A DNA stretch of 64,000 bases from Deltaproteobacteria bacterium (GTDB taxonomy: Bacteria > Myxococcota_A > UBA796 > UBA2385). Of this stretch, positions 17,455 through 26,002 are shown one piece after another. The notes under the pieces are model-generated. The model did no database searches. It saw only the letters and a list, made by a program, of their open reading frames with translations, and was not told where the DNA came from. Within the stretch, counting starts at the first letter, position 1; each line of letters opens with the position of its first letter. A program made the position numbers and the translations under genes. The stretch is taken from NCBI GenBank assembly GCA_018401435.1, contig JAGYJW010000007.1:161663-225662 (forward strand), written 5' to 3'.

Positions 17455-19560
17455 CTACTGCAGCTCCTTGACGCTGTCGTACCACTCGCCGAAGTGCACG
17501 CGGCTGACCTGCTTGCCCATCTTGACCATCTCGCGCGCCACCGCCTCGATGGCGTGCGCCATGCCCACCGGCTTGCCCTCGCGGGCGGCCAGGATGCAGG
17601 CGTTGATGGCCGAGCTGACGATGTTGCCACCGGCGATGATGAACTGCTCGGCCAGCATGTCGATGTCGAGATCGTCGGACTTGGGCGCGCCGGCGGGGAA
17701 GGCCTTGGACCACAGGATGCGCCGCTGCACCGAGGTGGGCATCGGGAACTCGATGACCGAACCGAAGCGCCGCAAGAAGGCCTCGTCGATATTCTCTTGC
17801 AGGTTGGTGGTCAGCACCGCGCAGCCTTCGAAGGTCTCCATGCGCTGCAGCAAGAAGCTGACCTCCTGGTTGGCGAAGCGGTCCTGCGCCTGCTTCACAT
17901 CCCCGCGAGATCCGAACAGCGCGTCGGCCTCGTCAAAGAGGATCACCGCCGTGCCGCCTTCTGCCGCGTCAAATATCTCCTTGAGGTTCTTCTCGGTCTC
18001 GCCCACCCAGCGGCTGACCACGCTGGAAAGGTCCACCCGGTACATGTCCAGCCCCAGCTTGTGGGCGATGACCTCGGCCGCCATGGTCTTGCCGGTGCCC
18101 GGCCCGCCGCTGAACAGCGCCTTGACGCCGAAGCCCCGCGCCCGCACCCGGCTGCCGCCCCACCGGTGGTAGACGGTCTCCTGGTATTTGAGGGTGTCGA
18201 TGAGGTGTTCGAGCTGGCCCTTGATCTTGTCGGTCAGGATCAGGTCTTCCCACCGGTAGCGGGGCACCACACACTCGGCCAGGCCCTTGAATTCCGGCCG
18301 GCTGCACTCGCGGGCCGCCGCATATAGGGTGTCGAGGTTGGGCTCGTGGCCGCCACACTCGGCCTGTGCGCGATCGAGCACCCGCTTGAGCGTGGTGCCG
18401 CCGATGCTGTAGAAGCGCTCGGCGATCTCGGTGATCTTGTGCTCGGTCTCGTCTTCCCAGCCGCGCTCGTCAAAGGCCTGGCGCCAGGCCACCAGGCGCT
18501 CGTCCAGATCGGTGCGGTGCACCTGCACGGTCACGCTGGGGCGGTCGGTGCCCAGCAGCACCTCGATGGCGCGCCGATCCGATCCGCCCACCAGCACGGG
18601 AAAGGGCAGGGTGGACAAGGCGCCACCCAGCTGGATGACCTGGTTGCGCAGGGCGGGATCCTCGGCGGTGGACAGCACGTTGATCACATAGGGCAGCGCG
18701 CCCTCCAGCCGCAGCTCGCGCACCAGATCCCAGGGCTGGTCGAGGTACTGGGTGCAGCGGCTCATGTCCACGCGCACCAGCTGCCGCCCTGCCGCCCGCG
18801 CCACCGCGATGGCCGCGCCTTCGCGCCCGCCCACGGTGCTGCCCACGATCGCGACCGTGATCTGTTGGGTCAGCCCGCCCGAGATCTCGCCGATGCGGTG
18901 CTCCGTGCGATCGGGGATCAGCGGCGCCACATCGGTGGGCATGGGCGTAAATCCCACCCCTTCGGGCAGGCCGTGGCCTTCCAGCAGCCACTGCAGCAGG
19001 CGGCTGCTGGGGTGCACCCGGCGCGAGGTGTGCGTCTCGGCGCCCTCGGGGGGATCGAGCAGCAGCAGCCGATTCTGGATGAGGGGCGCGCTCTTCATCA
19101 TGCGCGACTGCAGGGCCAGGCGCTCGATGCGCTGGGTGCGCAACACCCGGGTGGCCAGGTCCACGGTGAGGAAGGCCTGGTTCAGGTTGTCGTTGAGATA
19201 GGCGAAGATCCGGCCGTAGCCGGCGCTGATCTCGGGGGCGAGGGATAGCAGGATGAGGTCGCGATCATCCTCGTCCAGTTCGAAGGCCTGCCGCAGCCGG
19301 CCAAAGCGCCCGGTGGGGTCGTCGCGCTGGGCGGCGCTCATCGAGATGGCCTGCTCCAGCCCATCGGCCTGCTTGGGCGGGATCTCGATCTCGCCATGCC
19401 GCAAGAGCAGCTCGTCCACCTCGTCGTCGGTGATCACCGAGCCCCAGAACTGCCCCTTGGCGCGCATCGCGGGGCGCTCTCGCTGCCGGCGCACAGCCCG
19501 CAACAGGAGGAGGTCGGTCCGGCGCAGCCGGCGCGCCAGCTCTTCGTAGATCGTGGACAT
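17455..19560 (-). CDS. eCIS-associated AAA+ ATPase (Afp15/Pvc15-type)
   Basis: The 701-residue protein has a long helical N-terminal half and a C-terminal AAA+ module. The second AAA+ core has Walker A GGPGTGKT (about 485-492), Walker B VILFDEADALFG (about 538-549), sensor 1 in AVLTTNLQENID and the arginine finger region EAFLRRFGSVIEF. The region about 235-400 looks like a degenerate first ATPase domain (VAIVGSTVGGREGAAIAVAR) without a normal P-loop. This ATPase family is a hallmark of extracellular contractile injection systems and is thought to support assembly or cargo loading. The gene heads away from the structural operon and is followed upstream (by transcription) by the DUF4157 gene. 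Confidence 0.93.
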   Translation of the reverse strand: MSTIYEELARRLRRTDLLLLRAVRRQRERPAMRAKGQFWGSVITDDEVDELLLRHGEIEIPPKQADGLEQAISMSAAQRDDPTGRFGRLRQAFELDEDDRDLILLSLAPEISAGYGRIFAYLNDNLNQAFLTVDLATRVLRTQRIERLALQSRMMKSAPLIQNRLLLLDPPEGAETHTSRRVHPSSRLLQWLLEGHGLPEGVGFTPMPTDVAPLIPDRTEHRIGEISGGLTQQITVAIVGSTVGGREGAAIAVARAAGRQLVRVDMSRCTQYLDQPWDLVRELRLEGALPYVINVLSTAEDPALRNQVIQLGGALSTLPFPVLVGGSDRRAIEVLLGTDRPSVTVQVHRTDLDERLVAWRQAFDERGWEDETEHKITEIAERFYSIGGTTLKRVLDRAQAECGGHEPNLDTLYAAARECSRPEFKGLAECVVPRYRWEDLILTDKIKGQLEHLIDTLKYQETVYHRWGGSRVRARGFGVKALFSGGPGTGKTMAAEVIAHKLGLDMYRVDLSSVVSRWVGETEKNLKEIFDAAEGGTAVILFDEADALFGSRGDVKQAQDRFANQEVSFLLQRMETFEGCAVLTTNLQENIDEAFLRRFGSVIEFPMPTSVQRRILWSKAFPAGAPKSDDLDIDMLAEQFIIAGGNIVSSAINACILAAREGKPVGMAHAIEAVAREMVKMGKQVSRVHFGEWYDSVKELQ

Positions 19561-19647
19561 GGGGCGAAGCTCGATGCGGGTGGCTGCCGGGGCGCGGAGG
19601 GGCCGGCGCCGCCCGGGCCGCGCGCCATGCCGGGCTCCGCCGCGTCC

Positions 19648-20281
19648 TCAGACGGTGTGCTTGGCGTTGCCTGCGCGGTTTCCGTGAATCTCGCGCTTCG
19701 TGTCGGTGGCGTCGATCACGCGCCGACACAGCTCCTCCACCACGTCCGCATGGTTCATTCCCATTCTGCGCATGGCGGCGTAGCCGGCGGGTCGGGCGTG
19801 CGCTTGGCTGCGGGCTTCGTCCGCGCCCTGCGCACCCGCGCCCACCGTCGTGCCCTGGGAGAGCTGGCCCGACGAAGAGCCGCCACCCGCCCCAGCGGAG
19901 TGGCTTACTGTAGCCGCCTCCATCGCGCGGTTCAACGCCATCCGCTCCACCGCCCGCGCCGCGATCTCCTCGGCATCGCGGAATCTCGCCCCCACCGCCG
20001 CCCCCGCCGTCGCCATGGTCGGCGTGGTACTGCTCGTGGGCGAAGAGCGCCTGGTCCTCGGCCCGGCCCGGATCGAAGTCCTCGCGCACGATGATGCTGT
20101 GATCGAGTGGTCATGGCGCGGGCGCCCAGGGACTCCAAGGCGCGGTGGCCAGCCCGCCGCGGTAGGCGTGGCCGCCGCCCGGAATGCTGACGCGATCGAG
20201 CTGCCCCGTCTCGAGGCGGCGGGAGAGGCGGTCGGCGATGCCGCCACCAAGGGTGCGGGGGCCGGAAGCGTCGCGGGGCAT
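19648..20281 (-). CDS. DUF4157 (eCIS core domain) protein with HEXXH motif, frameshifted
   Basis: From ATG 20281 the protein begins MPRDASGPRTLGGGIADRLS and continues GGGHAYRGGLATALESLGARAM. It then reads DHSIIVREDFDPG and the metallopeptidase-like motif ALFAHEQYHADH (HEQYH), followed by GARFRDAEEIAARAVERMAL to the stop at 19648. The frame changes about three times (near 20140, 20115 and 20020) in G/C-rich sequence, yet the domain reads through as the standard DUF4157 fold. DUF4157 is the marker domain of eCIS loci and is associated with cargo or assembly functions. Here it is unusually small (about 210 residues), with a Gly/Ser-rich segment (SAGAGGGSSSGQLSQG) and a helical tail. The indels are more likely base-calling errors than inactivation. 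Confidence 0.75.
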
Positions 20282-20305
20282 GGGTCCTCCGAGGCTGATG
20301 CGAGA

Positions 20306-21487
20306 TTATCGCGCTGGAAGGCAGGCGCGGGTGGCGAGGTCGGTGATCGCGTCCACCGCGCGGTGCAGATCGGCCAGCAACAGGTATTCGTCGGGGCGAT
20401 GGGCCAGGTCGATGCTGCCGGGCCCAAAGATCAAGGGTTCGCAGCCCAAGGCCGCGAGGTTGCCGCCATCGGTGGCAAAGGGCGCGCCGGTGGGGCGCGA
20501 ATCCGGGGCCCAGGGAAGCAGCAGGGGCAGGTGGGCGCAGCCAGCATCGGTCAGCAAAGACGGGCAGCTGGACAGCAGCTCCAGGCGAATCGCCCCCCCC
20601 TGGGCCTCGGCCGCGGTGTGAAGCGCCGCCACGTGGTCCGCGAGCAGCGCGCCGATCTCAGCCACCGGTTGGCCGGGCAGCGGTCGCACGCCCACGCGGA
20701 TCTCGCAGTGGTCGGGGACGATGTTCACCGCGGTGCCGCCCCGCAAGATGGCCGTATTGAGCACCGGCCAGGGGCTGGGAAGGTCGCCTTCGAAGCGGCG
20801 ATCCGCGGCAAGGGTCTCCTCCAATTCCTCCAAGGCCAGCAGCACCCGGGTGGCCAGCTTGATGGCGCTCAGGCCCAGGCTGGGCCGGCTGGAGTGGGCC
20901 GCGCGCCCAAAGCAGCGAATGCGCCACGTGGCGTGGCCGGGGTGCAGGCGGCAGATGCGAAAATCGGTGGGCTCGCCGATCACCGTGGCAAAGGGCAGGG
21001 GATCGGCGTCGGCCTCGGCCAGCTGTCCCGGCAGCGCGGCCGACCCGCGGCAGCCCACCTCCTCGTCGCAGGTCCAGAGCAGCACCAGCTCGCGCGCCAG
21101 GGCCTCGCCCTTGATGCGGTCGCAGGCCTCCAGGGTGGCGGCGATGAAGCCCTTCATGTCGCAGGTGCCCCGCCCGTGCAGCCGGTCGCCGCGCTGGCTG
21201 AGCTTGAAGGGGTCACTGCTCCAGTTCTGGCCTTCAACGGGCACGACATCCATATGGCCCGACAAGACGAGCCCCTTGCTGCGGTCGCTGGATCGCGGCC
21301 CCCGCCGGCACAGGACATTGACCTTGCCCGCGTCCACGGCGAAGCGTTCGACGGCAAAGCCGGCGTCCTCCGCCCGCTGTGCGAGGCCGGCCGCCATCTC
21401 CAGCACGGGCTGGTCGCTGACCGTGGGCCAGGCGACGAGTCGGTCCAGGGTCTCGACGGCGCGCTGACCGGGGCGGGTTCCGCTCAC
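20306..21487 (-). CDS. M20-family metallopeptidase (acetylornithine deacetylase-like)
   Basis: The start is GTG 21487, overlapping the upstream stop (GTGA), giving 393 residues, normal for the ArgE/DapE/CPG2 family. Zinc and catalytic residues are visible: SGHMDVV (His78, Asp80), GRGTCDMKG (Asp110), CDEEVGC (Glu142/Glu143), IGEPTD, and a C-terminal His in SIDLAHRPDEY. The dimerisation domain carries FGRAAHSSRPSLG. It should be a cytoplasmic di-zinc hydrolase that removes acyl or aminoacyl groups. It is best read as ArgE-like, but peptidase substrates cannot be excluded. It lies inside an eCIS operon, between the DUF4157 gene and a possible cargo gene, which is unusual for arginine biosynthesis. 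Confidence 0.9.
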   Translation of the reverse strand: MSGTRPGQRAVETLDRLVAWPTVSDQPVLEMAAGLAQRAEDAGFAVERFAVDAGKVNVLCRRGPRSSDRSKGLVLSGHMDVVPVEGQNWSSDPFKLSQRGDRLHGRGTCDMKGFIAATLEACDRIKGEALARELVLLWTCDEEVGCRGSAALPGQLAEADADPLPFATVIGEPTDFRICRLHPGHATWRIRCFGRAAHSSRPSLGLSAIKLATRVLLALEELEETLAADRRFEGDLPSPWPVLNTAILRGGTAVNIVPDHCEIRVGVRPLPGQPVAEIGALLADHVAALHTAAEAQGGAIRLELLSSCPSLLTDAGCAHLPLLLPWAPDSRPTGAPFATDGGNLAALGCEPLIFGPGSIDLAHRPDEYLLLADLHRAVDAITDLATRACLPAR

Positions 21488-22173
21488 CCGGCGGCCCCGT
21501 CTTCTTCTTCTTCTTCCTCTTCGAGGCCCTCCCACCAGGCGCCGTAGTCCTTGTTCTGCAAGGCCGGGTTGTCCCGAAGCTCGGCGATGACCGCCAGGAT
21601 CTCCTCGCCATACTTCAGGTCCATCGGGCGGGCCTTGGTGGGGCAGGTGGCGCCCGAGGCCACGCCCACCGCCGCTTCGGGCTGCTCGGGGATCTTGCGC
21701 TTGGCGGGCATGATCTTGGACTCGACCTGGTGGGGCACGCTCTCCATCGCGGCGCGTTCGGCCTCCTGCGCCTTCTCGATGAGATCGGCACCCCGACCCA
21801 GGTTGCCGGCGCACATGGCCTGCGCCGCCTGCATGTAGAAGCTGGCCGTGTCGTGCCAGCGCGTGGCATCGGGCAGGTGGAAGCCGCTCTCTCCCTTGGC
21901 GACCTCTCGGAACCACTCCTCCTGCTTGTCGTATTCGGCCAGCTCCACCTGCTGGATCTCGTTGACGATCTTGAGCCGCTGGCAGATGAAGGCCAGCAGC
22001 TCGTCGCGCTTGCCCTCTGCGCTGCCCAGCTGCGACATCACCGCCTGGTTGCCGGTGACCTTGCCGATCTTGGCAAGCTTTTCAGAGGCTGGATCCTCGA
22101 GCTGTCCGCCGCTGGTGTGGGCGCGCCCGGAGACGCGGTTGGTGGCCTTGGGGTCTTTTTGGAGGCTGCGCAT
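21484..22173 (-). CDS. eCIS-associated protein with GNQAV motif, candidate cargo or chaperone
   Basis: The start at ATG 22173 (MRSLQKDPKATNRV) gives 229 residues. The N-terminus is basic and disordered, then comes KIGKVTGNQAVMSQLGSAE. The GNQAV sequence is a short motif that I recall from the N-terminal parts of DUF4157-type eCIS proteins. The middle (about 50-150) is helical and charged (LLAFICQRLKIVNEIQQVEL), and the end is a run of Glu (GLEEEEEEEDGAAG). It is the first gene of the minus-strand arm and is coupled to the peptidase gene. No catalytic domain is recognised. A loaded effector, an adaptor for loading or an assembly factor are all possible. Confidence 0.65.
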   Translation of the reverse strand: MRSLQKDPKATNRVSGRAHTSGGQLEDPASEKLAKIGKVTGNQAVMSQLGSAEGKRDELLAFICQRLKIVNEIQQVELAEYDKQEEWFREVAKGESGFHLPDATRWHDTASFYMQAAQAMCAGNLGRGADLIEKAQEAERAAMESVPHQVESKIMPAKRKIPEQPEAAVGVASGATCPTKARPMDLKYGEEILAVIAELRDNPALQNKDYGAWWEGLEEEEEEEDGAAG

Positions 22174-22202
22174 GGCTGCAGCGTAGCACGCGCGGCCCCC
22201 GG

Positions 22203-22325
22203 GCTGGTTGCATGCTGGTTGCGCGCGAAAAGGCAAGCCAGATGCGGTTTCTGGCCCATGTGGCTTCAAGGGTGCTCCCAGCCCGGAGCCGCCCCGGTTG
22301 ACCGCCTCGTCGCGGCGCTGGTAGC
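22203..22325. promoter_or_regulatory. Direct repeats GCTGGTTGC in the divergent eCIS control region
   Basis: Two identical 9-mers GCTGGTTGC occur at 22203-22211 and 22214-22222, 11 bases apart, on the same face of the helix. A one-mismatch copy GCTGGTAGC (22317-22325) overlaps the -10 element of the plus-strand promoter. This layout suggests binding sites for a regulator of both eCIS arms. The regulator is unknown, and chance cannot be excluded for motifs of this length. Confidence 0.4.
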
Positions 22326-22327
22326 TT
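22298..22327 (+). promoter_or_regulatory. Main eCIS operon promoter TTGACC-N18-TAGCTT
   Basis: TTGACC (22298-22303) and TAGCTT (22322-22327) are separated by 18 bases, about 80 bases upstream of the first structural gene at 22406. This is the best sigma-70-type promoter in the window. It sits in the 232-base spacer between the two divergent eCIS arms. Confidence 0.55.
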
Positions 22328-22405
22328 GCAATCAGAGCCGCAGGGGACCACCCGCCGCGGCTCCAGCGCCGCCCACTCCGCCTCACTGCTCCGGGTGCCT
22401 CGCGA

Positions 22406-22840
22406 ATGACGGATCCCCGCCACCGCCTCTACCGCCCCATCCTGGGTGAGCACCTCGGCGAGGTCCTCCCCCTGGTGACGCGGGTGGCAGCGCGGGATCG
22501 CGACCCTGGCCGCAAAGAGGTGGTGGGCCAGCACCGTGAGCCGGTGGACTACAAGGTGCGGGCCCTCAGCCCCCGGGTGGAGCCCGGCCCCAATTGCCCC
22601 CAGCTCATCCGGCTGGTGCGCTCGCCTTATGCCCTGGACCGGGGCAGCTTTCAGCGCCGCTCCTTGGGAGACCGGGCGCGGGTCGAGGTGCGCGAGCGCA
22701 GCGATCGGCAGGCCGAGCTTCGGGAGGCCCGCGATGCGGGGCGCCGCGAGCCCTTTCCCAAGCCCACCGACTGCCATCCGCCCATCCGGCGCGAGGCCCT
22801 GCCCACCATCGGCGACTGGCTGGCCGGGGGTGGGCGATGA
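22406..22840 (+). CDS. First gene of eCIS structural operon, unknown function
   Basis: The 144-residue basic protein (MTDPRHRLYRPILGEHLGEV) has no recognised domain. It is rich in Arg and Pro, with short helices such as RVEVRERSDRQAELREARDA. Its stop overlaps the ATG of the DUF4255 gene (ATGA), so it is translated with the tail-terminator protein. Position at the head of the operon suggests an assembly or baseplate role, but nothing in the sequence shows it. Codon use matches the neighbours. Confidence 0.6.
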   Translation: MTDPRHRLYRPILGEHLGEVLPLVTRVAARDRDPGRKEVVGQHREPVDYKVRALSPRVEPGPNCPQLIRLVRSPYALDRGSFQRRSLGDRARVEVRERSDRQAELREARDAGRREPFPKPTDCHPPIRREALPTIGDWLAGGGR

Positions 22841-23673
22841 GCTCGATCCTCGACAGCGCCGTGCGCGGGCCGATGTCCGGCCGCAACATCATCGGCGAGA
22901 CCACCGAGTCCCTGCAGCGCTTCCTGCTCGACGGCTACGACCTCAACGAGCAGCCGCCCCGCCTGGAAGAGGACCTGAAATTCGTCCCCAAGGACCGCGA
23001 AGAGGTCCTCTACGTCTACATGTACCGGCTGACGCACAACCCCAACCTGCAGAACCGCAAGCGGCTGCGGGTGGCGCCGGTCTTCATGGGCACGACCCCA
23101 GAAGAGGGCGGCGAGGTCTACTATCACCGCCCGCCGCTGCTTCTCGACCTGTACTACCTCATCATGGTGCACAGCAAGTTCCGGTCCGACGCCGAGCGGC
23201 TGATGGGCTGGGTCCTGCTGCGCCTCAACGAGGCCACGCACCTCGTCTACCGGCCCCGGCGCTTCTTGCTCCCCGACGGCCGCGAGGTGGACAGCCTCGG
23301 GCGCACCTACGATCCCAATTGCGACATCAGCAACGACGATCTCATGATGGAGAAGGTTTCGGTGGCCATGGTCGACGATCTCACCGTCGGGGACGCCATC
23401 AACCTCTTCAGTCTGCACGAAGCTCCCTACCGTCCCTTCTTGACCTACCGGGCAAGGGTTGCACTCGACGGCCCTCTGGTGCAAAGCTCCGGCGGCACAA
23501 CCATCGAGATGCCACGGCTCGAAGCCGCGCCCCCTCCGGGGGGCTCCCGCGATACAACCCCGTCAGGCCGTATGCGGCGCGGATCACCCGAACCGCAGAA
23601 ACGAACCCCCCCGGGGCCAGAGTCACACTTCCTGCGTCGGAACTCCGGCGCTGAGCCCGAAATGGAGGACTGA
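22837..23673 (+). CDS. DUF4255 tail-terminator (cap) protein, Afp16/Pvc16-type
   Basis: The start at ATG 22837 gives 278 residues. The conserved DUF4255 core covers about 10-185. It opens with AVRGPMSGRNIIGETTESLQ, continues with the strand-rich RPPLLLDLYYLIMVHS and the helix DAERLMGWVLLRLNEATH, and ends near VDDLTVGDAINLFSLHEAPY. In eCIS particles this protein caps the distal end of the sheath and tube and ends polymerisation. The C-terminal 80 residues are Pro/Arg/Ser-rich and probably disordered, an extension that many homologues lack. It lies just before the first sheath gene, eight bases upstream. Confidence 0.88.
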   Translation: MSSILDSAVRGPMSGRNIIGETTESLQRFLLDGYDLNEQPPRLEEDLKFVPKDREEVLYVYMYRLTHNPNLQNRKRLRVAPVFMGTTPEEGGEVYYHRPPLLLDLYYLIMVHSKFRSDAERLMGWVLLRLNEATHLVYRPRRFLLPDGREVDSLGRTYDPNCDISNDDLMMEKVSVAMVDDLTVGDAINLFSLHEAPYRPFLTYRARVALDGPLVQSSGGTTIEMPRLEAAPPPGGSRDTTPSGRMRRGSPEPQKRTPPGPESHFLRRNSGAEPEMED

Positions 23674-23681
23674 GCAAGGTC

Positions 23682-25484
23682 ATGGAATACCACACCCCTG
23701 GCGTATACATCCGAGAGGTCGACAGCGGCCCGAAGCCCATCGCGTCCGTCTCGACGAGCACCCCTGGCTTCCTCGGCCTCTTCCCCTACAACCCCTCGGT
23801 CGACGCCGTTGCCATCACCGGCTCCGACGGCCGCCGTCAGCTGCGCGGCAAGGTCCTCCCGCAGCTGGTGGACACCAAGGGCAAGGTCACCGGCGATGGC
23901 ACCGAGGCCACCTCCGCGCTGACCCAGGCCTTCCGCCTGCGCAACACCGACGTCAAGGACGTCAAGGCCTTCTTCGAGCTGCACGGCGCCCCCAAGGCCG
24001 GCGCCAAGGCCCCCAAGTTCGAGGAAGGCAGCAAGGGCCGCGTCAAGATCTCCTACGAGACCGCGACCCTCGAAGTCCCCGAAGTCGTGATGAGCGTCGC
24101 CGGCAAGGTCATCACCGAGAATGACCAGCTGGTGGATGAGCTCCTCAACCAGATCAAGGAGACCTTCGCCCTGGCTGCCCCCCAGCCCAAGACCGCCGCC
24201 GACGTGCTCGCCGTCTATGGCTACGAGTTCAAGCAGGCCGAGGGCACCGCCCTCCGCAGCGAGTACTCGGTGCCCCCGATGGCGGTCACCAACAAGGCGG
24301 AGTTCTTCCGCTGGCTGCAGAGCTTCTACGCCGAATACCTGCTCACCACCGATCCCATCGAGGACCTGGTGGGCGAGGCCTTCGACGACCCCGATGACGC
24401 CGCCGACGCCGTCTTCGAGGCCCTGGGCAAGGACGAGGCCCTCAAGCAGCGCTTCCGCGAGTGGCTGAGCATGCCCTCCGTCTTCAACTTCGTGGCGGCC
24501 GTCAACGGCTTCTACGACAACGGCGGCGGCAAGTCCTATGTCTACCTGATGGGCGTCAAGGACGTGGACTGCTCCATCCGCGAGAACCAGGCGGACAAGC
24601 TCGGCCTCTATGCCTTCGACGACGTCGATGACATGGCCCTGATGGTCTCCCCCGGCCTCAACCCCAACCAGCAGCGCGAGATGCTGGAGCACTGCGAGAC
24701 CCGCAAGGATCGCTTCGCCGTGCTCGATGGCCCCATGGTGTCCGATGGCAACATGGACATCCCGGCCTCCGAGAAGGGCTTCGGCGCCCTCTACGTGCCC
24801 TGGGTCAAGGTCACCAAGCCCAGCTGGTTCGTGGGCAACCAGGACCACATCGAGGTCAAGGGCCCCAACCGGCGCAAGCTGCAGAAGGCCGACCGCAACG
24901 AGCTCTACGTCCCGCCGAGCGGCCACCTGGCCGGCATCATGGCGCGGGTCGATGGCGAGCGCGGCGTGCACAAGGCCCCGGCCAACGAGCTGGTCATGGG
25001 CATCACCGGCCTCACCCAGAACATCAACCGGATCGAGCAGGGTCAGTACAACGACCGTGGCATCAACGTGATCCGGCAGTTCAAGGACCGCGGCATTCGC
25101 GTCTGGGGTGCCCGCACCCTGGCCACCAAGAATGACCCGTCCTGGAAGTACATCAACGTCCGGCGGCTCTTCATCATGGTCGAGCAGAGCATCATGCTCG
25201 GCAGCCAGTGGGCCGTCTTCGAGCCCAACGACCACACCCTGTGGAAGAAGCTCACCCGCGACGTCCGCGCCTACCTCATGCGGGTCTGGCGTTCGGGTGC
25301 CCTCTTCGGTCAGACCCCGGAAGAGGCCTTCTACGTCAAGTGTGACGACGAGACCAACCCGCGCTACCTCATCGACGCGGGCCAGGTCAACGTGCAGGTG
25401 GGCATCTGCCCGGTCAAGCCCGCCGAGTTCCTCATCTTCAGCATCGGTCAGTGGGATGGCGGAGGCCTCATCGAAGAGACCTGA
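23682..25484 (+). CDS. Contractile tail sheath protein 1
   Basis: The 600-residue sheath subunit has the conserved N-terminal strand YHTPGVYIREVDSGPKP (residues 3-19) and the C-terminal core from about 380. Core motifs are PPSGHLAGIMARVDGERGVH, GINVIRQFKDRGIRVWGART, WKYINVRRLFIMVEQSI and QWAVFEPNDHTLWKKL. It ends in KPAEFLIFSIGQWDGG. Residues about 45-320 form a large insertion on the outer surface. The sheath stores the energy that drives the tube through a target envelope. GGAGG precedes the start, and codon use is strongly C/G-ending, as expected for an abundant structural protein. It is followed by a hairpin and the tube gene. Confidence 0.96.
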   Translation: MEYHTPGVYIREVDSGPKPIASVSTSTPGFLGLFPYNPSVDAVAITGSDGRRQLRGKVLPQLVDTKGKVTGDGTEATSALTQAFRLRNTDVKDVKAFFELHGAPKAGAKAPKFEEGSKGRVKISYETATLEVPEVVMSVAGKVITENDQLVDELLNQIKETFALAAPQPKTAADVLAVYGYEFKQAEGTALRSEYSVPPMAVTNKAEFFRWLQSFYAEYLLTTDPIEDLVGEAFDDPDDAADAVFEALGKDEALKQRFREWLSMPSVFNFVAAVNGFYDNGGGKSYVYLMGVKDVDCSIRENQADKLGLYAFDDVDDMALMVSPGLNPNQQREMLEHCETRKDRFAVLDGPMVSDGNMDIPASEKGFGALYVPWVKVTKPSWFVGNQDHIEVKGPNRRKLQKADRNELYVPPSGHLAGIMARVDGERGVHKAPANELVMGITGLTQNINRIEQGQYNDRGINVIRQFKDRGIRVWGARTLATKNDPSWKYINVRRLFIMVEQSIMLGSQWAVFEPNDHTLWKKLTRDVRAYLMRVWRSGALFGQTPEEAFYVKCDDETNPRYLIDAGQVNVQVGICPVKPAEFLIFSIGQWDGGGLIEET

Positions 25485-25505
25485 TCCTACGGTCCGTTAA
25501 ACCCC

Positions 25506-25535
25506 GCCGGAGTTGTCATCCGCCGCACCTCCGGC
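25506..25535 (+). other. Intergenic hairpin between sheath 1 and tube 1 genes
   Basis: GCCGGAG (25506-25512) and CTCCGGC (25529-25535) form a 7-bp stem with a 16-base loop. The AAGGAG ribosome site of the tube gene follows 11 bases later. There is no T-tract, so it is more likely an mRNA stability or processing element than a terminator. It could help set the sheath to tube ratio. Confidence 0.35.
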
Positions 25536-25558
25536 ATCAATGAAGCAAGGAGTCCATC

Positions 25559-26002
25559 ATGCCGACCGAAGAACTTTTCGGCCAGTACAACTTCCTCCTG
25601 GAAATCCAGGGGGTCATCAACGACAACCGCGTGATCGTCGGTGGTTTCAAGTCCGTGTCCGGCATGGACAGCGAGACCGAGATCGTCGAGTTCAAGCAGG
25701 GCAATGACCTGGTCGTTCGCAAGAAGCCCGGCCGCACCACCTACAACAACGTCGTTCTGGAGCGCGGCTACACCGCCACCGACGACCTGTGGCAGTGGCG
25801 CAAGAACATCGAGGACGGCAAGATCGACCGGCGCGCCGGTTCGGTCATCATCCTCGACCAGGACGGTCAGACCGAGGTCGCCCGCTACAACTTCTACGAA
25901 GGCTGGCCCTGCAAGTGGCACGTGCCCGAGCTCGACTCGGACACCAGCGGCATGGCCATCGAGAAGGTTGAGATCGCGGTCGAGAAGATCGAGAGGGCCT
26001 GA
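25559..26002 (+). CDS. Contractile tail tube protein 1
   Basis: The 147-residue protein is of the gp19/Hcp-like tube family. Typical features are the opening LFGQYNFLLEIQGVINDN, FKSVSGMDSETEIVEFKQG, GRTTYNNVVLERGYT, LWQWRKNIEDGKIDRR and the closing strands MAIEKVEIAVEKIERA. It stacks as hexamers to form the inner tube that carries cargo or pierces the target. A strong AAGGAG sits seven bases before the ATG, in line with high expression. Its stop overlaps the start of the next gene by one base (TGATG). Confidence 0.95.
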   Translation: MPTEELFGQYNFLLEIQGVINDNRVIVGGFKSVSGMDSETEIVEFKQGNDLVVRKKPGRTTYNNVVLERGYTATDDLWQWRKNIEDGKIDRRAGSVIILDQDGQTEVARYNFYEGWPCKWHVPELDSDTSGMAIEKVEIAVEKIERA

